Of a stretch of DNA of 64,000 nucleotides, positions 1 to 11,276 are shown piece by piece. The notes beneath the pieces are model-generated. The model was not told where the DNA came from. It worked only from the letters and a program-made list of their open reading frames with translations, and did no database searches. The stretch lies in NCBI GenBank assembly GCA_025667525.1, contig CM046874.1, positions 426,272,400-426,336,399 on the forward strand. Reading direction: 5' to 3'. This stretch comes from Glebionis coronaria (lineage: Eukaryota > Streptophyta > Magnoliopsida > Asterales > Asteraceae). Position numbers and translations under genes: made by a program. How positions within the stretch are numbered: the first letter of the stretch is position 1; each line of letters begins with the position of its first letter.

Positions 1-2844
1 GTTCTCCACTCATATGACTAAAACGACAACTGAATGACGTGTGACATGTAACTAAGAATTTGGGACCATGATTTATGGAAATCGTCTGGTGGTGAAGCAT
101 CTTCTCGTCCGATCGCTTTGATCTAACACCTTTGTCTTCGTCTTGTACGATCTCCAGGTTGTGAACAACATCAGTATCTCGTAGTGTCTCCAAACATCAG
201 CAACATCATCTTTAGTAACATCTCCAAGCTATAAGCGGCATCAATAATTTATATAACATCAACAAATGGAATACGCATGAGATGATTTAGAATCGAATAG
301 TGAATACTCATGGAGTATTGTATGTGAAATACACATGGATTATGGTACGTGTAATACACATGGAATACTGTACGTGTAGTACACGTGGGATGCACATTAA
401 ATGATCGATATGGGCCGATCTTTTGACATGATTTTACATGGTTTGAAGACCAAACTGGGCTGATCATCATGATAGCCTAGCAATATTAGCATATACATCA
501 TTTTGGTTGTATAGAGAAACATTAAAATGTGGTTACACAAAATTCAACGATGATTTGCCTGAAAGCATGATCAATGAAAACCAACCATGACTATCATGAA
601 AGTAGGATTCAATGAAATCCAACAATGTCTTGCATGAAAGCATAAATAACAAAAAAGGCGTAAGACGTAATCAACATGAAGACGAAATTATCATGAAGAA
701 ATATGAAACAATTTAACATGAAGGAGTGTAATGGTACCAAATTCAAGCACATGCATCAACTTTTTAAGATGTTATGATTCCATGGTGGATTTATGTTTAA
801 ATCCTTTTGTATGTGTGGTATAAGCAATGATTCATGCTTTCATGTTAAAAAGATTGATTTTTGATCTTTGATTTTTGTTAAATTTATCATACAAGTTTTT
901 TAAGAGTGTTTGGTTGATGGGTATGTTATTAGAGTCATTCTATACGTATGGAAATGATTGGTTTTGATTGAAAAATGGATTTGACATGTTTTCTAAAAAG
1001 GTATTTTGGGACAGCAGCATATAATAGATTGTTTCGTGGGTTTAAGGTCTGATAAAGGCTGTGATTATTTGATATTGTTGTTGATTTTTCCAAGACGCTC
1101 GTTTTGGTATAAGATAGAGCTTCTAAGTCATTACGAGTCAAAAGTTATGCTATTTTTAGTTTTCGTGTACCGGGAGACGCAAGTCGGCACAATCCGAAAT
1201 TGTGGCTGATTTTGGGTCGACTCTCGGGGACTTTAGGCTTGGTTAGATAGTTGATACTACTGGTTTTCAAAGTTTACAAACTTATTTTGATGAGTCTAGT
1301 AGTGGTTTCAAAAGACGGATTGTCGAATTAGCACCTTTAAAGTGATCCAAACGGTTTTACAAAACAAGTGCACAAATCTGTCCCATTTTTGGAGTCGAGT
1401 AAAGTGTCGAACTGATGGATTTTAAAGTGTGAACTTTGGCTCAAATTTTGGTGAGGTCTTATACAGGTTATAAGTGACCTTGACACCAATTTTCATCTAA
1501 AACGGACAAGTCTAGATAGGGTAGATCGGTGTGTACCTTGGTGGTGTACTTGATTTTATTTTGGACACATAGTTCAATGCTTGTGTTGCGTGAGTTTGAG
1601 TATTCACCATCAGACATGGTGACTTACTCAAGTGCTTAGTCATTATATAAATGACTTAGCTACTGGTCCGAATAAGGGTAAATAATAGTTTGACTTGCGT
1701 TAACTTGGCGCTGTATAACGGGTCAATTTCAAGTGTACAAGTGTTTTAACGAGTAACGTTGGATAAAAGGATTCATTTGCTTCGTGACAATGGTTTTTGA
1801 AACATGAATACTTTGAAAATAGTTGAGTCATATTATATTTGGTACATATCGATATTCGAGTTCGAGTCTTAACGCGCGCCTTATTTTGATAAGTTGCGGT
1901 TTTCGTGTTTCCCCGGGCATCCATATCGTCGGTGATCGTCTACCACTACCGTTTCTACTCAGTTGCTGAGTACCATGATTGACTTACCTCGTGGCTAAGG
2001 TGAGTTCATAGCCCCTTTTTACTTGTACATAGTTTCTAAACACGGGGTGATATTTTACATGGTGGAACACAACCAAATTAAAAACGGTATTGCTATCCAG
2101 AACGTGTATGCTTTACAGATGATTTCAATGGTATTATTGCTTTTAGACGTTAGCCTTGAGTTTCCTCTCATATCATGAACCGTTAATTGTCCCGTATGCT
2201 TTGCGTTAAGCGCGAATGTTGTGGGTGGATCCATCAGGATTGACAATCCCCGTCCCGATTACCTTGACGCACTAATATTCGTTTATACTTGAGTATTTAG
2301 GCTGAATACTCCCTAGAGGAACTTACATTTTAGCTAAGCTTCGGTTCATGACACTAAACAGCAATAATATGCATCGTGACTACGTACAATGTACATAGTT
2401 AACCCCCCCATTACGTGTTTTACGAATTCTATTGTGTTCCACACCTTTACTGCTAAACCTATGAATGTCACTCAACTTTATGTTGACGACTTTACATGTT
2501 TAATCTCAGGTATTATTACTTAGCTTTGCTTGGATGGGAGCCCGCAGGAGATTATCGCAGCTTGGAGATTTCTGTGATGCTTTAAAAAGACTGTTTTTAG
2601 TAAAAACTTCAGGAGTTTATTCTATCTTTTGGGCAACTTTATGTTATAAATTGAGATGAAATAATATAATTTTCTGCTTCTAAAACTCTGGGACCTATGT
2701 TTAAAAACTCTGACCTTTTATCATGTAATGTACATGTTTTTATTTCGTCAGCTTGTTATGAACTGTAATTCATTATTTCTTGTACTATGACGTGTTACCC
2801 CCTCGTTGCCTAATTGTTCCATGTCAGATTTTGGGGGTCTCACA
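1..2844 (+). mobile_element. Z: partial long LTR, probably Tekay-type chromovirus
   Basis: No credible coding sequence lies here. The stretch ends in GGGGGTCTCACA at 2844, just before copia-derived sequence. This resembles the 3' end of the LTR of element G, which reads GGGGGTGTTACA in element orientation. A further shared scrap is GTGAGTTCATAGCC near 2003 and in the G LTR (reverse strand, near 51045). I therefore infer the right-hand part of a long plus-oriented LTR whose left end lies outside the window. No primer-binding site, polypurine tract or second LTR copy is visible, so a solo LTR and a complete element cannot be told apart. Small open frames in it are short and show no recognisable domain. 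Confidence 0.42.
302..390. repeat. 25-bp tandem repeat, about 3.5 units
   Basis: Units start near 302, 326, 351 and 376 and follow a pattern like GTAATACACATGGAATACTGTACGT with substitutions. The array is short and diverged and lies inside the putative LTR of Z. Confidence 0.6.
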
Positions 2845-5702
2845 ATTTACATAGGTGGTTCCTCTTTAGTTCATGCTCATGCTTCAATACTTTTTCAAAG
2901 ACATTAACCATTGAGAAGTTTTTAACTTCATCCTCCTTCAGCAGGTACAAGCACATCCTTGGGATGATATACATGTGTTTCAGTCCCCTGAATGTTCAGT
3001 TTTCCACATTGAACTCAACTCCCAAGTTTCCTCAGGAGGGAGTTGGGTGTCCTAGCATTCAGTGACTAGAGTGGACTTTTAAACCCATCCCTTCAGCAGA
3101 CTTTATAACCAAGTCTCTAGCCAATCCCTTCGTCAAGTGATCAGCTAAATTTTGTTGAGACCTCACAAAATCTATTGAAATCACCCCATTCATGATTAAC
3201 TAATGAATCATGCTATGTCTAACAGCTAAGTGTCTAGACTTACCATTGTACATTTGGCTATATGCCTTAGCCAATGTAGTTGCACTATCACAACAGATAG
3301 ATATGGGTGCCATAGGTTTGACCCATAATGGAATCTCAAGAAGCAAGTTTCTCAACCATTCAGCTTCTTTACCAGCAGCTGCTAGAGCCACAAACTCAGA
3401 TTCCATGGTAGAGCTAGTAATACAAGTTTGTTTCTTGGATGCCCAAGAAATTGCACCACCACCAAGTAGGAATACTCAGCCACTGGTGGATGAAATATCC
3501 TTAGTATTGCTGATCCAACTTGCATCAGTGTAACCTTCCAACACTGAAGGATATCCAACATAAGACAAACAATAATCCATTGTTTCTTTCAAATACTTTA
3601 GTACTATCTAAATTGCTTGCCAATGCTGAGTACTAGGATTACTAGTGTACCTACTCAGTTTACCCACAGCAAATGCAATGTCAGGCCTAGTACTAGTCAT
3701 GGCATACATCAAGCAACCAATAACCCTAGAATACTCAAGCTGGGAGACATCCTGACCATTGTTAGGCATCAGTTTCTCACTTGTATCCATTGGTGTACTC
3801 ACTGGAGTACAATCAAAGTAACTGAATTTCTTCAGTACATTCTCAATGTAATGAGACTGAGAAATTAAAATACCATCACTTTCATGTTTAAACCTTATGC
3901 CAAGGATAACATCAGCTTTCCCCATGTCTTTCATAGAGAACTTTGATGACAAAAACTCCTTTGTTTGATCAACCTTAGCTTGGTCAGTACCAAAGATTAA
4001 CATATCATCAACATATAGGGAAATGATGACTCCTTTACCAGATTCATCAAATTTGCTATATACACATTTGTTAGCTTGGTTAAGTGAATAACCATTAGAC
4101 AAAACCACTTCATCAAATTTCGGGTGCCATTTATTAGGTACCAGCTTCAGTCCATACAAGGACATGATCAGTTTACACACCTTGTGCTCATTACCAGGCA
4201 TGATGAAGCCCTGAGGTTAGTTCATATAAACTTCCTCATCCAAGTCACCATTCAAGAATGCTGTCTTCACATCCATATGATGAATAATCAGATTGTGAAT
4301 ACTTGCTAGAGCAATCAGTATTCTTATGGTAATGATATGTGCTATTGGAGCATAAGTATCAAAATAGTCTATCCCTGACTTTTGTTTAAAGCCCTAAATG
4401 ACTAACCTTGCCTTGAACTTTTCAACAGTTCCATCTACCTTCATTTTCCTTTTGAAACTCCATTTGTTACCAAGTGGATTACAACCTGGAGGTAGATCAA
4501 CCAACACCCAAGTGTTGTTGCCCATGATGGAATCCATCTCATCATTTATTGCTTCTTTCCAGAAAGCAACATCCTGGGACTTCATTGCTTCATCAAATGT
4601 TTTGGGATTATCCTCAACGTTAAAGCAATAGGAGTATTGGTATGAGACCTCATCCCTTGTACCTTCAACCAAGTATAGTTGAAACTGGGGCCCAAAATTC
4701 CTTGGGGTCCTATGCCTTGTGCTTCTTCTAAGCTCAGGCTCAGGTTGCTTAACTACAACCTCATTAGTGAACCTTTTAGGTTCCACCGAAGCACCAATGT
4801 ACTCAGCTCCAGCAGGAGTCCTAAGGCTTGGTCTAGAGACTGATGAGAACCTTGTTTCCTCAAAGTTAGCATCCCTTGATTCAATGATTGAGTTTATAGA
4901 AACTGAACCATTAGTTTCAATAACATAGAACCTATAAGCCTTAGAATGCTCAGCATATCCAACAAAAATGCATTCAATGCCTCTTTCACCTAAGGTTTTC
5001 ACCTTTGGATCAGGGAGTCTTACAAAAGCCCTACATCCACAAACTTTGAGGTAGTTCAAGTTTTGTTTTATTTTAGTCCAGAGTTCATAAGGGGTAATCT
5101 TGTTCGTTTTGTTGGGAACTCTATTTAATAAATAGCAAGCTGTTAACATAGCTTCACCCCATAACCCTTGACTCAGCCCTGAATAGAACAACATGGAGTA
5201 GTCTATCTCCTTTAGTACTCTATTTTTCTTTCCAGATATACCATTTTGCTGTAGGGGGGGTATAGGGAGCAGTTGTTTCAAGTATAATACCAATAGACTG
5301 AAAATAATGTGCATCCATATAATCACCTCCCCTATCAGTCCTTAATCTTTTGATTTGGACTCCTTGTTGTAATTCAACTTTAGTCTTAAATACTTTAAAT
5401 TTATCTAATGCTTCATCCTTAGTATGCAACAAATAAACATAACAAAACCTTGAAGCATCATCAATAAATGTTACCAAGTATTTCTTATTCCCTAATGAGG
5501 GAGTAGCATGCAAATCACAAAGATCACTATGGATTATCTCCAAGACTTTAGTTTCACGTTTTACATCCTGAATGGTTTCTTAGTAATTTTGTTCAGCATG
5601 CAAGTTTGACACTTTTCAGTGTCCATATCAAATATTGGGATTAACCCATCCGTAGACATATCTTGCATCCTCTTAAAGTGGACATGGCCCAGCCTAGCAT
5701 GC
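2845..5702 (-). mobile_element. H: decayed Ty1/copia element, 3' half
   Basis: Minus-strand copia remnant holding GAG-pre-integrase, integrase, reverse transcriptase and RNase H sequence in that order (right to left), followed by about 210 bases of 3' untranslated sequence. The left end is cut by Z at 2844 and the right end by the LTR of A at 5703. The 5' part of H should lie on the far side of A, beyond the window. No LTR of H is seen. It is the oldest layer here, because the A/B nest sits inside it. Confidence 0.8.
3059..5702 (-). pseudogene. H gag-pol polyprotein remnant (integrase, RT, RNase H)
   Basis: Read from right to left. The GAG-pre-integrase segment with its zinc-binding Cys pair is at about 5560-5702. 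The integrase core, with motifs IHSDL and RTDRGG, is at 5220-5543, followed by the integrase C-terminal part at about 4640-5326. Reverse transcriptase follows, with the YVDD catalytic motif near 4005-4020. RNase H, including the ESEFVALA motif, ends at a TGA codon at 3059. The frame is broken at least near 5571, at a run of G near 5256-5262, after 4394, near 3608 and before 3406, so no full polyprotein can be made. The domain order is the copia one (integrase before RT). I do not assign a lineage with confidence. Confidence 0.85.
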
Positions 5703-6363
5703 TGATAAGTGTGAAAACACTCATCAATTATGATCCAAATACCACTTAAAACACAGCCAAATACATTATATTTAACTATAAAATATCATAATTACGCGTG
5801 TATTTGTGTTTTATGTGTTTTCAGGTAAAAAGATACATTTTGTAGCAAACATGCGTCTTCAAGGGATTTATATGACAAAAGACGAAGAAAAAGACGAAAG
5901 ATGCTTCAAAGCCCTTGCTTGCCAAAATTTCAAAGATCGAGGGCTAAAGTTGTAACTTTCACAAAGACAAAGGATGAAAAGGAGATTTTGCTTAAATTTA
6001 TTAACACATTTGATAAAAGGTGATAAAGTGAAGGACTTAAAACAAAACAAATGGAAAGTTTATATTATTTCACTTAACTTGGTCAAAGTCAAGTCTCACA
6101 AAACGTCTCCATCACAAACGAAGAGAGATAAAGATATTAGAGAAAGTTTTAGTCGGCTTCATAGTTTTCTTCACCAAAAACCTGCAAGTTCAATTCAAGA
6201 AAGATTCATAAGGTTTCAAGTCAAGCTCACTTAATTAGATCAATACTCAAAGATGAAAAAACGCCCAAATCGAATGGAGCAATGAAGAACAAATTCATCC
6301 TCGTATTTTACACGTGGCACGACCTGATTGGAGGCTACACGTCATCTCATCTTCCTCAACGTC

Positions 6364-6371
6364 TATAAATA
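6364..6371 (+). promoter_or_regulatory. TATA box of the A LTR
   Basis: TATAAATA about 660 bases from the LTR start, in a position comparable with the TATA boxes of the B and D LTRs. Confidence 0.55.
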
Positions 6372-6895
6372 CCAAGAGAGCCATTCAGTTGAAGACGGTT
6401 AGCATAGGAGTAGTTACACATAGTAGAATAGGTATAGTTTAGGTGTAGATTAGCTTAAAATTCTCACATAGCTTTCTGTTTTCAACACATTTTCAAGTTA
6501 GTTTCACTTGTATTGAATTCGGTTTCAGTTTGTTGTAACTAATTCAGTTATCTTCCATTAATGAAACAAGTTTAAATCTTCAGTTTGATCACCTTCTTCT
6601 ATAATCTTGTTGCAGATAGTCACTCTTGTTCATAAGAGTTAGTTAATTTCTGTTAAATGTTAGTTACGAGTTTGCTGAACTTTAAACTCTTCTCCATTAA
6701 TGAAAGATGTCATTTTCAATAAAGTTTTAAACTCTCTGTTCTTTTTATAGTTCATAAGCTTGTAGCTGTTGAGCTTCTACAGGCTTGAGTAAGATTGACT
6801 AGTATGATCAGTAGATGATGTTTTAATTTTGAATTTGTTCATTAATTTCTGTAATAAAACTTTAAGTTCAGTTAGTTTGTTAGACTTATGTTATG

Positions 6896-6900
6896 ATTGT
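6896..6900. repeat. Target-site duplication of B, left copy (ATTGT)
   Basis: ATTGT directly before the TGATA start of the B 5' LTR. The matching copy is at 62646-62650, almost 56 kb away. Confidence 0.88.
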
Positions 6901-7345
6901 TGATAGGTGTGAAAACACCCATCCTTTTACCACTTATTTCTTACTAAAACAAGACCAAAACGCGTATTTAATGTCATTTGTTTAGAATTATGCGTGGTTT
7001 GTGTGTTTGTTGTGTTTTCAGAGCCAACCGGATAAATATTGAAGAAAACATGGGATTGCACGGGTTTTATCGAAGAAAAAGACTCAAGACGAAGTCTATT
7101 GTTCAAGAGATGCAAAAGATTTGAAGTCAATGGGCCTATTTGAAGATTTATCGAAGAAAAGGACCAAAGATGGAAGATTTACACATGTCGAAAGAACTCA
7201 AGTCTATTAAACGAAGAAATTAAAAGACGAGTTGAGTTTATACGTCGACAAATCCCGAATCGGAATCGAAAACGTCAACTTTTCTGAAAAGACGAGAAGA
7301 CAAGAGGAAAGGGAGAAAGCTCACTCACCAACCAACCACTAGGCC

Positions 7346-7353
7346 TATAAATA
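7346..7353 (+). promoter_or_regulatory. TATA box of the B 5' LTR
   Basis: TATAAATA in the context GGCCTATAAATAG, about 445 bases into the LTR and likely the start region for the genomic RNA. Confidence 0.7.
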
Positions 7354-7784
7354 GAATAGCCCTTCACATTTGACAAGGAGTTTTTCATTTTCCAATTTTT
7401 TCCTTTTTCTTTGTTTCGTAGGGTAACCAACACCATTAAGGTGTTGGTGATTTTCATTTTTGTTTTCACAAATCTTGTAGTCTTAATCTTTTCCTTTGAT
7501 TGTTTAAACCTTAATCATTTAATATCATACTTCCATTAATCTTGTTCATCTTCTTCTTTTTGATTCCAAATCTTAAAGTTTTATGTTGTTGAGTTTGATC
7601 TTAAAAAGTATGTGGGTTTTGTGTTTTTATTGTTTTGATTTGATGTTTATTGTTTGTGAATGATTGGTGATTAGTTTTGTTTAAGTTTTGGTTAAAAACT
7701 TGGTTGATTTTGGCTTAAAATCGTGTTCTTAAATTGTTAATGTTCTTCGAGTTCTTCAAATCCCCAGATTCCGAACGAAGCCCT

Positions 7785-8300
7785 ATGTTCCGAATCAAGG
7801 TTTTCAGCAAGTATTCCGAACCGACATTTTCCTTGGATTGTTCCGAATCAGTGTTTATTCATCCGGAATAATTAATATTCCGGATGAGTCTTTATGTCCC
7901 GAATCAGTTCTATTGAAAAGTTCCGAATGAAAGGTTTTTAAAAAGTTCTGAATCAGATTTTTTGAAAGTTCCGAATGAGTGTTTTTAAAAGTTCCGAATC
8001 AATTTATTTTTAAAAAAAAGTTCCGAATCAAGTGTTTTTAAAAAGTTCCGAATCAAGTGTTTTTAAAAGTTCCGAATCAAGGTTTTTCATAAATCTTCCA
8101 AATCAGTGTGTTCTGAATTAGTGTGTTCCGAATCAATTTTATTCCGGATCAATAATGTTCCGAATCAAGCTTAGTTCTAAATATTCCACATGAAGGCAAA
8201 CGTTCCGAATGAAGGTTGTATTCCGTATGAAGAGTTTTGGTCAAGTTATTCCGAATGAGCATGTATTCCGAATGAGCATTAATTATTCCGAATCAAGTAG
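7785..8300 (+). repeat. TTCCGAAT motif array in the B 5' LTR
   Basis: More than 20 copies of TTCCGAAT or TTCCGGAT, separated by irregular spacers of roughly 10-30 bases that often contain GTTTTTAAAA. Equivalent arrays occupy the LTRs of C and D. Some copies pair as inverted motifs. Confidence 0.8.
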
Positions 8301-8546
8301 TTTTCAGTAAGGATTATTTCACTGTTTTTGTTTTACTGTTTAATTGTTTAATTTTAATTCAAGCTTTATTTTATTAACTGTTTTTGGTTTAAATTTTTAT
8401 CACTTTACGCATTTAATCCTTTTTAGTAGCATATAAAATCACAACCCTTTTTGTAACCAAGAACAACTATTCCACTTTGAGCCGTGAGCAATTCGAGAAG
8501 ATACCGAGAATAAAAATCTGAACCCCAAAGAAAAACCTTGTATCAA

Positions 8547-8564
8547 ATGGCGCCGCTGCCGGAT
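8547..8564 (+). other. Primer-binding site of B (tRNA-Asp-like)
   Basis: TGGCGCCGCTGCCGGATC, two bases after the LTR. The first 15 bases match the complement of the plant tRNA-Asp 3' end with one mismatch, the primer typical of Athila. The last three bases differ from tRNA-Asp. Confidence 0.78.
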
Positions 8565-8749
8565 CTTCTCGTAAGGATTAACTTATTTTTGTGAGAACTT
8601 GGATTTTGGGATCCGTTCACCGTGAACGTTACTTTTTCATAAAAATTTTCAAAAACCCTAAAAAATATAAAATTTTCAAAAATACAAAAAAATTTAAAAA
8701 CATAAAAAACCAAAAATATTTCTTGCTTTGTTAGTTCTTTTGCAGGTGT

Positions 8750-9658
8750 GTGCGCACTCGATCAACGTCTTATCAAGAGCCCGAGACTCTCGATAACTTA
8801 GACATGGCCGGTGTACACAACAACAATAACAATCCACCTCAAAACAACATGAACAACAACAACAATGAACCTCTACCGGATAATCGCCCTATGATCGAAC
8901 TTTTTCAAGCACATGTAGAGGGAAACAACGATCCAATTGTCATACACGCGATTGCAGCCAACAACTTTGAGCTCAAATCCGGCTTTATTCAAATGGTCTC
9001 TGCTCAACCATTCTTGGGGCGTACCATTGATGACCCTCATGACCACATCAAAAGGTTTCTTAAACTCACGAATACGGTCAAATTCAATGGTGTTCCACAA
9101 GAGGTAATCCGTTTACAACTTTTTCCTTTCTCCTTAGAGGGACAAGCCCGGCATTGGCTTGCAAAGGAACCGCCACAAAGTATTCTGACGTGGACGAACT
9201 TGGAGACCAAATTCATAAACTACTTTTTCCCACCCTCTCGTACTACCGCTTTGCGGAATGAAATTATTAATTTTGAACAAAAGTACGATGAGTCTTTTAG
9301 TGAATCTTGGGACCGTTTTAAAGACCTTTTAAGAAAGTGCCCACAACATGGTTTTACCAAAGTGCACCAAATTAATACTTTTTACAATGGTTTAAGCATG
9401 AATGACCAAGATTCATTTAATAGTGCCTCGGGGGGTAATATTTTGGTTAAGAGTTCTAATGCCGCTTGGGATATTATTGAGAATAAGTCTAGAGTGCAAA
9501 CCAAGAGTGTTCGGACCAATGCCGCTAGTGCTAGTACTAGTGACAACGACAATAGACTTGACAAAATTATGTCACTTCTTGAATCGCTTGCTGCCCAAAC
9601 CGCTAGCAACACCAAAAGCATCAACGCTCAAAACGCTCAAGTCAATGCTGTAAGCCAA
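8750..9658 (+). pseudogene. B gag, N-terminal part
   Basis: Structural Gag of an Athila element, 303 codons up to the insertion of C at 9659. Asn-rich low-complexity sequence occupies residues about 24-43. It is followed by the retrotransposon gag core, with motifs LQLFPFSLEGQARHWL and NYFFPPSRT, which forms the particle shell. The first codon is GTG (8750), where sibling C has ATG, so the natural start is lost by a single substitution. The stop at 9659-9661 comes from the LTR of C, not from gag itself. The frame resumes at 19245. An A-rich leader of about 185 bases (8565-8749) precedes it. Confidence 0.87.
9654..9658. repeat. Target-site duplication of C, left copy (GCCAA)
   Basis: GCCAA just before the C LTR. 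The second copy is at 19240-19244, and gag sequence continues directly after it. Confidence 0.9.
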
Positions 9659-11262
9659 TGATACTTTGATTTTGCATTGGGGGTTCATGTTATGTCTCGA
9701 AATCTTCTCGAATTGATCACGGCTCAAAGTGGAATGATTGTTCTTGGTTACAAAAAAGGGGATTGGGTTTTCTATTCTACGGAAAAGGAATAAAAGAGCA
9801 AAGTCGTTAAAATAAGCTAAAACAATTGACAAATGAAAATCAAGGTAAAAGAAATAAAGATCAGTTCAAAATTAAACAACAAATGAAAGTGATTAAAAAT
9901 GCAACTTAAAAACTCAAAAAACTTAAAATAAGAAAAGCTGAAAAAGATGTTCATTCGGAATAAATAAAACTTGAAACCTTGATTCGGAATAGGTCAGTTG
10001 ATGCGGAATATATTGTTGATCCGGAATAAAATTGAAAAGGGTTTGATTCGGAATGTTGAGCTTGATCCGGAATATTAGATATTCCGGATGAAAAAGGTTG
10101 ATTCGGAATATGGAGCTTGATGCGAAATAAAAGTTCTATCCGGAATAATTGTTGATGCGGAATAATGAGTTGATGCGGAATAATGAAACTGATGTGGAAT
10201 ATGGAAGTTGATGCGGAATAATGAGTTGATCCGGAATAATTGATTATTCCGGATGAAAGGTTTTGATCCGGAATATAAAATATTCCGGATGAACAATGTT
10301 GATTCGGAATAAACTTAAACAATGCTTGATTCGGAATAAGTAATTGATCCGGAATACCCGGTTGATCCGAAATATCCGGTTTGATTTGGAATCTGGGGAA
10401 GAAGAACATTAAACAGAAGAACAACAGGGTAATACGATTTTCACCAAATCAAACCAAAATAAACCAAATAATTTAAACCAAACTAACCAATAATCATTTA
10501 CTAACCATAAACATCAAATCCCAACAATAGAAACACAAAACCCACTTACCTCTATGGATTAAAATCAACCAAATAAGAACTTTAATACTTTGAATAAAAA
10601 AGATGAAGATGAATAAGATTAATGGAAGGTTTATATTGATTGATTAAGGTAAAGTAAACAAAATGAAAGATTAAAAACTTACAAGATTAAAGATTGAATC
10701 AAGAAAAATAAAAATCACCAACACCTTAGTGGTGTTGGCTTCTTCCCTACGAAACAAAAAGAAAAAACTGGAATACTAAAAACTAGCTCAAATAGTGTGA
10801 GGGTGATCTCTTTATATAGGCCAAGTGGTTGGTTGGTGAGTGGGCTTTCTTCTTTCTTTTCGTCTTCTCGTCTTTTCAGTAAAGTTGACGTTTTCGATTC
10901 TTATTCGGGATTTGTCGACGATTAAATTCAACTCGTCTTTTAATTTCTTCGTTTAATAGACTTGAGTTCCTTCGACATATGTAAATCTTCCATCTTTGGT
11001 CCTTTTCTTCGATAAATCTTCAAATAGGCCCATTGACTTCAAATCTTTTGCATCTCTTGGACAATAGACTTCGTCTTGAGTCTTTTTCTTCGATAAAACC
11101 CGTGCAATCCCATGTTTTCTTCAATATTTATCCGGTTGGCTCTGAAAACACAATAAACACAAAAACCACGCATAATTCCAAACAAATGATATTAAATACG
11201 CGTTTTGGTCTCGTTTTAGCAAGAAATAAGTGGTAAAAGGATGGTTGTTTTCACACCTATCA
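9659..11262 (-). repeat. C 3' LTR
   Basis: 1604 bases. On the plus strand it begins TGATACTTTG and ends CACACCTATCA. It carries the TTCCG motif array (about 9950-10400) in inverted orientation. No genes. Confidence 0.92.
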
Positions 11263-11276
11263 AATCCCCTACACTT
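11263..11276 (-). other. Polypurine tract of C
   Basis: On the minus strand this reads AAGTGTAGGGGATT, directly upstream of the 3' LTR. It is the expected plus-strand primer and is identical to the tracts of B and D. Confidence 0.85.

Larger units (their letters stand above)
5703..6900 (+). mobile_element. A: 5' part of an Athila-like LTR
   Basis: Begins abruptly inside the copia remnant with TGATAAGTGTGAAAACAC, the same terminal style as the LTRs of B, C and D. A TATA box (TATAAATA) lies at 6364-6371, and the following sequence has LTR-like U3/R character without coding potential. A partial internal duplication around CCATTAATGAAA occurs near 6556 and 6692. The LTR is interrupted at 6901 by element B and resumes at 62651. 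The end of this LTR and its primer-binding site are not recognised within the window. Confidence 0.65.
6901..8544 (+). repeat. B 5' LTR
   Basis: 1644 bases from TGATAGGTG to CTTGTATCA, with 5-base inverted ends TGATA/TATCA. The TATA box is at 7346-7353. The half downstream of the TATA box contains a dense array of TTCCGAAT-type motifs (about 7785-8300). No protein is encoded; small open frames in the array are by-products of the repeat. Confidence 0.92.

Noticed and set aside
1006..1209. Small frames in the first 3 kb (for example 1006-1209, 1700-1924, 2814-3065)
   Set aside because: No domains and no codon pattern. They lie in the putative LTR of Z or antisense to the copia 3' end.
7785..8300. 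CRISPR-like or heat-shock-element array
   Set aside because: Spacers are irregular and motifs degenerate, and this is a plant LTR, so it is not CRISPR. Most copies read TTCCGAATC or TTCCGGATC and so lack the TTCnnGAA layout required for heat-shock elements.
9951..10424. Open frame of 157 codons (minus strand) and similar frames at 17902-18300, 21962-22201, 41421-41660 and 43337-43576 with repeated FRI/IPNQ/SAST-like residues
   Set aside because: They are translations of the TTCCG motif array inside LTRs. The repeats give open frames by chance, and the frames differ between LTR copies.
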